The notes under the pieces are model-generated. The model did not search any database, was not told the DNA's origin, and worked only from the letters and a program-made list of their open reading frames with translations. Shown in pieces: positions 22,246 through 28,208 of a DNA stretch of 28,208 nucleotides. The stretch comes from Candidatus Geohydrothermomicrobium daggyaiense (GTDB taxonomy: Bacteria > Actinomycetota > Geothermincolia > Fen-727 > JACVIW01): positions 1 to 28,208 of the forward strand of contig JACVIW010000002.1 in NCBI GenBank assembly GCA_015711695.1, read 5' to 3'. Both the position numbers and the translations under genes were made by a program. Position 1 is the first letter of the stretch. Every line of letters starts with the position of its first letter.

Positions 22246-24717
22246 TTAGCTGGCACCCCTTTCCTTTGTTGCCTTTGCGAGTTCAACTCTGTTCACGTAC
22301 CTGAGACTTGGTATCTGACTTAAAAGAAGAATAGAGATAATACCAAGGGCAACCAGAAAGTAGCTTCTGCCCGAAACTATGAGAGTAATAGTGAAGTATT
22401 CACTCTCCTGAAGACTCATAGCGTAGCTGGCAACTGCTATTCCTAACACAAAACCTGGCAATATTGAGAGAATTCCAAAAATCATGTTCTCAAGTGTTGT
22501 CATAGCCGAGATTTTCCAGGACTCTGTCCCGATTGTCCTAATCGTGGCGATTTCGCGTTCCCTTTCCAGTATATTTATGGTAACCGTATTAAAAGTGAGG
22601 GTAAAAGCCATCATAAGAGCAAAAACAAGCATAACGTAGACAATCATATACAGCATACTCATATAGTGATCCACTTCCCTTTTTATTTCTTCAAGGTCAA
22701 TTATCGCGGCAAGGCCGGGAATTTTTTCCAGTCTCTTTTTAACCAATTGAGTCTTACCTGTAGCCGCTTTTATGTAGAAACCGCCTCTGCTTATTTGACC
22801 GTAGCCGAGAACTTCCCGAGCTTCATCCCTTGTTAAATAGATCACATTTCCCATGGGTTCCTCAATGAACTCACCGACAACGAATTTTTTCTCACCAAAA
22901 CCTGTCCGGACAGTAACCCAATCGCTTGATTGTATACCCTTATTTCTATTGAACCAGAGGTTCATCAGAACCCTTCTTTGGCGCAATTTCACTTCTTTTT
23001 TATCTGGAGTAAAAAATTTCTTTACCTTTGTGTCCTCTTTAACTCCCATTAGAACGCTGTCAATGCTATAACCATTCCACTCTATTTTGCAGTTATAAGC
23101 GATTGAGGGCTCAACGTGGTTTACGCCAGGTAAACGCCTTATGCTATCCTGGACGGCTTCGTCACTGTGCCCCAAAATGACGGCCACCATGTCGAATCGA
23201 TTATTTAGACCAAAGCCGCGATTCATCGCGTCATTGGCAGTGTCCAGAACAGCCAGGAAGGTTAAAACGAGCATTACCGAAAACACAAGCCCCGTTACGG
23301 TAAAAAATGTTCTTCTTCTGTTCCTGAACATGTTGCGCAGCGGCATTTTCAAAAACATAGGCAAGCGCGATATCGGGGGAAATATCTTTTCAACCAGTGG
23401 CATCTTGAAAATCTTTTGAAGCGTCTCGCCTCTCATTGCCACCGCGGGATGCAATCTTGCTGAACTGATAGCAGGAACAACTCCTGCAACGGCGCAGAAT
23501 GCGAGAGAAAGAAAAAAGCCCTGGAATAAAATAGGCCAGAATACTTTGATCTTGATAAGCGGTATTCCGATGGTGTCAGAATAAATTTTCGTTACCACAT
23601 ACGAAAAACCATAGCCACCGAGAATCCCGAAAAATCCCCCCAGAAACCCTATGATTAAAGCAAAAGAAATATAGTGGGTGAGTATTTGACGTTTTGTGTA
23701 TCCCATTGCTCTCATTACGCCGATAAAAGGTCTTTGCGTATAAACCAATCTTGAAAGAAGGATGTATATGCTGAAACAGGCTATCCCCAGGAACAGCAGC
23801 GGGAAGAAAAGTGCAAAGCTTTTAAAACCTTCCAAGTCCATCTTGAGCATCCTGTTGCCCAAGTGTTCGTCACGGGTAATTATTTCCTTTATCCCTGTGT
23901 TAGCCATCTCCTTCTCAACAGAGGCAATCACCGCTTCCATATTCTCAGGGTCTTCTACTTTGAAAAGTATTTGATTGTAATGCCCAGCAAGTCCGGCGAT
24001 CAGCTGGACATCTCTGTTTGGCATCCAGAGAATCGCCATAGATGTGGCAGAAATCATTGCGCTGAAATCACCTTTTTCACCGGCAAGCACAATATACTCA
24101 GGACTCCCCGCGACACCCACTATTTCAATAGAAATTTCCGCTCCGTTTTTTATAAGGGTGAGCCTGTCATTTGGATGAAGATCATAGAACTTCGCGAAGT
24201 GCGATTCCGCAATGCAAACCAGGCGTTCCCCGTTCTTAAAATATCTTCCCTCCTTGATCAGTAGATCATCGACCATGGGCCTTTCGTATGGCAGCCCGGT
24301 GATTCTCCCCACAAGTCGCTTGCCTGACTCTAACGATATCGCTTCGTCCTTCCGCACCCTCGGTGTCACAAGCCCAACGCCTCTTATTTTTCTGACCGAT
24401 GACACCACATATTCAGGTATTCTCTCTGCCTTTACCCTGAAATCCGCGAAATTCAAATTTTCATATGTGTATTCATAGGAGGTCTGAAGGTTCCTATACG
24501 ACATCGATGAAGCAATGAAAATGCTAACCCCGATCGTTACCACGATAGTGATAGCAAAAACCCTGACCTTTGCCTGAAATACTTCCCTTTTTAACTTTGT
24601 CCTTATTGTGGATCTCTCAGGCTTTTTTAATCTGATGCCCCTAAATAATCTTTTTAAACCCTTCTTTATAAGCTTCGAACCACCATTCATAGCTATACAA
24701 CATCTCAACAAGTCCAA
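22246..24717 (-). CDS. FtsX/MacB-type ABC transporter permease with two FtsX modules
   Basis: An 823-residue membrane protein. A basic cytoplasmic N-terminus leads to one membrane helix (about 52-72), a large extracytoplasmic MacB-like region (about 75-295), then three helices of the first FtsX module (about 305-415). The pattern repeats: one helix near RRRTFFTVTGLVFSVMLVLT, a second outer region, and three helices of the second FtsX module at the C-terminus. Typical coupling motifs (EREREIATIRTIGTESWKI; VMRAMGYTKRQIL) are present. Such permeases move lipoproteins or peptides, or act mechanically on envelope enzymes. No ATPase gene is adjacent. The start is uncertain: TTG 24717 or ATG 24690, both without a clear ribosome site. 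Confidence 0.88.
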   Translation of the reverse strand: MDLLRCCIAMNGGSKLIKKGLKRLFRGIRLKKPERSTIRTKLKREVFQAKVRVFAITIVVTIGVSIFIASSMSYRNLQTSYEYTYENLNFADFRVKAERIPEYVVSSVRKIRGVGLVTPRVRKDEAISLESGKRLVGRITGLPYERPMVDDLLIKEGRYFKNGERLVCIAESHFAKFYDLHPNDRLTLIKNGAEISIEIVGVAGSPEYIVLAGEKGDFSAMISATSMAILWMPNRDVQLIAGLAGHYNQILFKVEDPENMEAVIASVEKEMANTGIKEIITRDEHLGNRMLKMDLEGFKSFALFFPLLFLGIACFSIYILLSRLVYTQRPFIGVMRAMGYTKRQILTHYISFALIIGFLGGFFGILGGYGFSYVVTKIYSDTIGIPLIKIKVFWPILFQGFFLSLAFCAVAGVVPAISSARLHPAVAMRGETLQKIFKMPLVEKIFPPISRLPMFLKMPLRNMFRNRRRTFFTVTGLVFSVMLVLTFLAVLDTANDAMNRGFGLNNRFDMVAVILGHSDEAVQDSIRRLPGVNHVEPSIAYNCKIEWNGYSIDSVLMGVKEDTKVKKFFTPDKKEVKLRQRRVLMNLWFNRNKGIQSSDWVTVRTGFGEKKFVVGEFIEEPMGNVIYLTRDEAREVLGYGQISRGGFYIKAATGKTQLVKKRLEKIPGLAAIIDLEEIKREVDHYMSMLYMIVYVMLVFALMMAFTLTFNTVTINILEREREIATIRTIGTESWKISAMTTLENMIFGILSILPGFVLGIAVASYAMSLQESEYFTITLIVSGRSYFLVALGIISILLLSQIPSLRYVNRVELAKATKERGAS

Positions 24718-25053
24718 TAACCTGAAAAAGATTTCTAACTATCATAAACTAATGCCCGGAATACCACATCATTTCCTAACACAACGTATCTTCAAACCCT
24801 GTTGCTCATAACCTTGTAAGCCATGTTCGTTTCATCCTCGTATTTTCAGACTTGGAAAATATTTTTCACCTTTGTAGAACTTGTCCTATAAGAAATATTA
24901 TGTAAACTTGCACTTTTAGTTAATCTTTTTTTGGAAACAATCACCTCCTTCTAAAAGCCGAAACTGATAACTATAAGCTGATTACGGTCAACCTGGTCGC
25001 CAAGAATGGTGAGTCTGATGTTCTTTGCAAAAAAAGGAAGGTAAAGGAAACTG
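24718..25053. other. Non-coding spacer with an orphan Shine-Dalgarno sequence
   Basis: No convincing gene. On the minus strand AAGGAGGTGA (24941-24950), a full-length match to the 16S anti-Shine-Dalgarno, is followed only by a six-codon frame. A short minus-strand frame ending at TAG just before it looks protein-like but has no proper start. Confidence 0.4.
24895..24923 (-). promoter_or_regulatory. Possible promoter for the permease gene
   Basis: On the minus strand TTAACT (24918-24923) and TAATAT (24895-24900) are 17 bases apart, each with four of six consensus bases. It would leave a leader of about 170 bases. Confidence 0.25.
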
Positions 25054-25614
25054 TTATGTTGAATTTTGGTTTTCAAGGATTGATTTGATAAGGTCGGAAT
25101 ATTCCTCGTTTAGAAAATAGCCCATATCGTTGTCGAATACTACCAATTCTTCTCTCCTAAACTCGTCCTTTGCTCTTCTGGTGATACTCGCGAGTGTGAT
25201 TGTCAACTGATGGATATCGTAAGTCTCATCGTCCAGGGATTTGGAGAGTTCATTGATGAGCTCGGGGATCAGCATCGGTCTTCCTTTTTCAGCGAGTATC
25301 TTAAGCATTGCTATCTCGGTTTTGTCGCACTGAGATATGTATCTCTTAAGCTCTTTCTCGGTCCATGACTCGGGCTGGGGGACCATTACTATCCAGGTCT
25401 CGGTTGATTCTATTCCATCAACGCCCCTGATTGTTGAGAGAATCGTGTTCTGGAGAGTTTCAAGATCGGGCCCTCTTACGACCGCGACAACGTCGCAGTG
25501 ACCTGATACGCCTTCCACAGAGTCTACTTGTGGCATGTTAGATAGCGTCCTCATGACAGTGTCCAGTTTGCCAGCGGCGACCTTGATCAAAACATATGCC
25601 TTCTTCTTATACAC
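25054..25614 (-). CDS. Lrp/AsnC-type RAM domain regulator, RAM first then probable winged helix
   Basis: A 186-residue protein. Residues 5-78 match the Lrp/AsnC ligand-binding (RAM) domain, beginning AYVLIKVAAGKLDTVMRTL and including the VEGVSGHCDVVAVVRG core. Normal Lrp proteins carry a helix-turn-helix before RAM; here it comes first, and residues about 96-170 look like a winged helix (TEIAMLKILAEKG, MLIPELINELSKS, HQLTITLASITRRAK, then a hairpin LVVFDNDMGYFL). It may be a ligand-responsive regulator with reversed domain order. Start GTG 25614 has GGGAGG five bases upstream. It lies 42 bases downstream of the acid-CoA ligase gene and probably shares its message. Confidence 0.7.
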   Translation of the reverse strand: MYKKKAYVLIKVAAGKLDTVMRTLSNMPQVDSVEGVSGHCDVVAVVRGPDLETLQNTILSTIRGVDGIESTETWIVMVPQPESWTEKELKRYISQCDKTEIAMLKILAEKGRPMLIPELINELSKSLDDETYDIHQLTITLASITRRAKDEFRREELVVFDNDMGYFLNEEYSDLIKSILENQNST

Positions 25615-25656
25615 AAGATCCTCCCTTTTCTATCCACTTTTCTATCCGGAAACCTT

Positions 25657-27267
25657 TTACAAAGTTGAGACGTCTACCTTATCGGCAAGTTCATCTCTTA
25701 GAACACGTTTCAAGACCTTCAGAGTCATACCGTAAGGCATTTCCTCACGAATTTCCACGTATTTTGGAGCTTTGTACTCAGCGATATTCTCCCTGCACCA
25801 CGAAATCAATTCCTCTGGAGTCATGCTCTCGCCCTTTTTCAGCGTGCATACCGCTGCCACGATCTCTACTTTGGTCGGATGAGGTATTCCCACCACAGCC
25901 ACGTCATCCACTTTTGGGTGCTGCCTGATTTCCTCTTCTACTTCTTTTGAAAATACTGAATAACCGCCCGCCTTTACCACATCTTTTTTTCTGTCAACAA
26001 AATATAGGAGCCCGTACTTTCCCCGGTATGCCATATCGCCCGTATGAAACCAGCCTCCCCTAAAAGCTTCTTCGTTTTTGGCTGAGTCGTTCCAGTATCC
26101 TTTCGTGACGTTCGGGCCCCTAACCACAAGTTCACCCGGCTCGCCACGAGGCAGCTTTCTCCCCTCCTCATCCCATACCTGCACCCTTACGGGGGGAACA
26201 GCAAAACCCACACAGCCGTGCTTGAAGGTAATTTTTTTAGTGCTTATCTTTATCGAGGTTATTGGGCTTGTTTCAACCTGACCGTACGCCTCAAAGAATA
26301 TGCCACCGTAACCTAGAAATTTGCGAATATGCTCAACGGGCATCGCGTCAGCCCCGCTTGCCCAGAGTTTAATACTTGACAGGTCATAAGAGTCATTGGG
26401 ATTTGCGTGAAGGAGCATTGCGTACATTGCGGGCACCCCAACAAACACCGTAGCTTTTCTTTCCTGGATAGCTTCAAGTATTTTTATGGGGTGAAAATAT
26501 TTCATGAAGTATCCGCGAGCGCCAATAATGAAACATATTAACGCCACTGCGAATCCCATCAGGTGTGCGGACGGTAAAGCGGATAAACCGAGGTCATTGC
26601 CTGAAAGGGGCAGCACCGCCGCGGTTATCCGCTGGGTGGTAAGTAAATTGTGGCTTGTCATCATAGCGCCTTTAGGATATCCCGTAGTGCCAGAAGTGTA
26701 GAATATGGCAACCGTCTCATCTTTGTGAAGCCTCACGGGATCAAGAGAGTCAGAAACGGCATCCATCTCTTCGTCAAGGGAAATAAAACCGGGCAGATTT
26801 TCTTCTTTGTTGCCCACCATTATCCACTTCTCGACCCCGGAAATCGCCTCCTGCGTTTTTATGTTGGTGTCGAACACGTCACGGTCTGTGACAATAAACC
26901 TTGCCCCGCAGTTTTCGGCGATATACTTTATCTCTCCTCCTTTAAGCATATAATTCAGTGGAACTGCTATCGCTCCGACCTTGAAGCACGCGTATGCAAT
27001 CAAAAGAAGTTCAATTCTGTTTCCGGTGGCAATGACCACGCGGTCTCCCCTGCTTATTTTATTTTTCTTAAGCACGTTCCCAATCAGGTTCACGAACTTT
27101 AAAATATCTTCGCAGCCAAACGCATCGCCCTGTACTCTTGAATAATTAAGGGGTTCATCAAGTAGAACAATGTGCCTGTTTCCGTGAACAGCGGCAAGTT
27201 TGTCCCAGAAATTAGCCATGTTGAGTTTGGGATCGAGAATGATTCTAAATTTTTTGAAGAAAGACAT
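25657..27267 (-). CDS. AMP-forming acyl/aryl acid-CoA ligase
   Basis: A 536-residue member of the adenylate-forming superfamily. Visible motifs are the ATP loop FYTSGTTGYPKG (about 189-200), YGQVETSP, GWFHTGDMAY, VDRKKDVVKAGGYSVF and the C-terminal catalytic Lys (about K517, in TLKVLKR). It activates a carboxylic acid as acyl-AMP, then most likely transfers it to coenzyme A. The size and the FHPIKILEAIQERKATVF region suit fatty- or aryl-acid ligases, but the substrate cannot be read. The start ATG 27267 is set by AGGAGG four bases upstream; the frame continues nine codons further without a ribosome site. Confidence 0.88.
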   Translation of the reverse strand: MSFFKKFRIILDPKLNMANFWDKLAAVHGNRHIVLLDEPLNYSRVQGDAFGCEDILKFVNLIGNVLKKNKISRGDRVVIATGNRIELLLIAYACFKVGAIAVPLNYMLKGGEIKYIAENCGARFIVTDRDVFDTNIKTQEAISGVEKWIMVGNKEENLPGFISLDEEMDAVSDSLDPVRLHKDETVAIFYTSGTTGYPKGAMMTSHNLLTTQRITAAVLPLSGNDLGLSALPSAHLMGFAVALICFIIGARGYFMKYFHPIKILEAIQERKATVFVGVPAMYAMLLHANPNDSYDLSSIKLWASGADAMPVEHIRKFLGYGGIFFEAYGQVETSPITSIKISTKKITFKHGCVGFAVPPVRVQVWDEEGRKLPRGEPGELVVRGPNVTKGYWNDSAKNEEAFRGGWFHTGDMAYRGKYGLLYFVDRKKDVVKAGGYSVFSKEVEEEIRQHPKVDDVAVVGIPHPTKVEIVAAVCTLKKGESMTPEELISWCRENIAEYKAPKYVEIREEMPYGMTLKVLKRVLRDELADKVDVSTL

Positions 27268-27610
27268 CTTGCCTCCTAATAATACGTACCGCAAGTTCTT
27301 TTGAATATTTTAAATTCTAATCTACTGAGCGTGTGAAGTCTTGATTAAATCTTACCTGGATCTTGAAAAAATAAAACACCCTCCCCCACCCCATTTTGTA
27401 TCATTATCTTGCTTGTGCCGGTTACGCTCAAGTGATTCTTCCAGCAAGCGATGCGTTTTCCCTGTGCACGGCTACTGAATGTCATTAAATAAGAGGTAGT
27501 CCTTTTCCTGATAAACTTCCGTGTATAATCTGCAAAAGAACGAGCTTGACAGCTGATCACTTGTTCGACCCAAGTAGCACCAGAAAGATCAATGGGCGGA
27601 GACTGTCGAT
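27268..27610. other. Divergent intergenic region between ligase and methyltransferase genes
   Basis: No credible gene. A CCCTCCCCCACCCC tract lies near 27381-27394. A TATAAT at 27524-27529 on the plus strand is a candidate -10 for the methyltransferase gene (leader about 75 bases). The minus-strand promoter for the ligase gene is not obvious. Confidence 0.4.
27524..27529 (+). promoter_or_regulatory. Possible -10 element for the methyltransferase gene
   Basis: A perfect TATAAT preceded by GTG on the plus strand, without a good -35 at 17 or 18 bases. The position fits a transcript starting near 27536. Confidence 0.3.
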
Positions 27611-28208
27611 ATGCTTATAATAGCAGACCGTATTAACAGTAACACCGCAAGCATACGGAATGCGATCGAGAGCAGGGATAAGAATTTTATCTGTGACCTC
27701 GCAGTCTTTCTTGAAGAATGCGGTTCGGATTATATTGACGTAAACGTTTCGTCATGCCGCGGCAGCGAAAAAGATAATATGCTCTGGACTATCGAAACAC
27801 TGAGAAATCGAGTTAAAACTCCGCTCTCCATTGACTCCACTGATCCGGACGTCATCCGCTCCGCCATTGAGTATCTCGACGAGAAAGAAACAATCATAAA
27901 TTCTGTGAGCGGAGACCCGCACTCAATTGACGGAATTTTTCCCCTTGCCCTTGAACGAAAATGCTTCGTGATTGCTCTTGCGATGGACGAAAAAGGAATA
28001 CCTCCGAGTCCCGATGGGAGGCTCGATATCTGCGTACGTATAAATGAGGAAGCAAACTCACATGGGCTGGATACCGAGAAAATTTTTTTTGATCCACTTG
28101 TTCGTCCTGTCAGCGTTGACCGAAGTGCGGCGGCGGTAGCTCTTTCCACTATCGAGAAGTTGAAATGTGAGATTGAGGGTGCGAAAACGGTTGTTGGTTT
28201 GAGTAATA
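27611..28208 (+). CDS. Methyltetrahydrofolate:corrinoid-type methyltransferase (pterin-binding), 5' part
   Basis: ATG 27611 opens a frame of 199 codons that runs past the window end. GGAG lies nine bases upstream. The protein has the pterin-binding TIM-barrel pattern of MtrH/MetH/AcsE-type enzymes: IADRIN at the start, GSDYIDVNVSS, TPLSIDSTDP, ETIINSVSGD, VIALAMDEKGIPPS and FFDPLVRPVSV, in the usual order. These enzymes pass a methyl group from methyltetrahydrofolate to a corrinoid protein, in the Wood-Ljungdahl pathway, methionine synthesis or O-/N-demethylation. Which of these applies cannot be told without the downstream genes. Expected full length is about 260-300 residues, so roughly the last quarter to third is missing. 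Confidence 0.85.
   Translation, partial: MLIIADRINSNTASIRNAIESRDKNFICDLAVFLEECGSDYIDVNVSSCRGSEKDNMLWTIETLRNRVKTPLSIDSTDPDVIRSAIEYLDEKETIINSVSGDPHSIDGIFPLALERKCFVIALAMDEKGIPPSPDGRLDICVRINEEANSHGLDTEKIFFDPLVRPVSVDRSAAAVALSTIEKLKCEIEGAKTVVGLSN

Noticed and set aside
24938..24958. Resemblance of TCACCTCCTT on the plus strand to the 3' end of 16S rRNA
   Set aside because: Only about ten bases match and nothing upstream looks like rRNA; it is better read as a Shine-Dalgarno sequence on the minus strand.
27345..27560. Minus-strand frame of 71 codons in the divergent spacer
   Set aside because: No ribosome site, low-complexity basic composition and overlap with the candidate promoter of the methyltransferase gene.
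1..28208. CRISPR array, prophage, transposon or defence island
   Set aside because: No regularly spaced repeats, transposase, integrase or phage structural genes were seen; the content is housekeeping and metabolic.

Overview
The window is a compact, mostly housekeeping stretch of a bacterial chromosome. GC looks to be in the mid-40s percent by eye, with many AGA/AGG arginine codons, frequent TTG and GTG starts, and clear AGGAGG-type ribosome binding sites. Several things point to an anaerobe: an oxygen-independent class III ribonucleotide reductase, a DUF512 radical SAM protein, a methyl-tetrahydrofolate-type pterin methyltransferase and AMMECR1/LigB proteins. The gene orders pgsA then nucleotidyltransferase/phosphohexomutase fusion, and miaA-dapF-hflX-nrdR-RNR, recall Actinobacteria (from memory). 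An EF-G-2-type factor fits too. My best guess is a deep-branching anaerobic actinobacterial lineage with unusually low GC; a clostridia-like anaerobe is the alternative. No 16S rRNA or other decisive marker is present.

Layout. 1-698 (minus): 5' part of an EF-G-like GTPase. 955-4040 (plus): DUF512 radical SAM protein, Der GTPase and HU, closed by a good terminator. 4444-4521: tRNA-Pro(GGG). 4522-5596: poorly conserved stretch with one small membrane ORF, one tiny ORF and several inverted repeats. 5597-10264: pgsA, the nucleotidyltransferase/phosphohexomutase-like fusion and a stand-alone phosphohexomutase homologue with altered active-site loops. 10296-15836: LigB-like protein, AMMECR1 protein, miaA, dapF, dapL and hflX, tightly packed. 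15837-16329: AT-rich non-coding DNA ending in a promoter with two NrdR boxes. 16330-20339: nrdR, nrdD, a CxxC redoxin, dut and a DUF3786 protein. 20404-27267 (minus): an inactive-looking M61-peptidase-like lipoprotein, a large FtsX/MacB-type permease, a RAM-domain regulator and an AMP-forming acid-CoA ligase. 27611-end (plus): partial pterin-binding methyltransferase.

How it fits together. dapL and dapF together complete the one-step aminotransferase route from tetrahydrodipicolinate to meso-diaminopimelate. nrdR, nrdD, the redoxin and dut form a dNTP-supply unit, probably self-repressed by NrdR through two boxes whose starts lie 31 bp apart. The fusion enzyme and the divergent phosphohexomutase sit side by side and neither mutase active site is canonical. 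I found no CRISPR array, transposase, prophage or obvious defence island. The less ordinary items are the phosphohexomutase pair, the M61-like protein without HExxH beside an ATPase-less permease, the reversed-order RAM regulator, and the nrdD-redoxin pairing.
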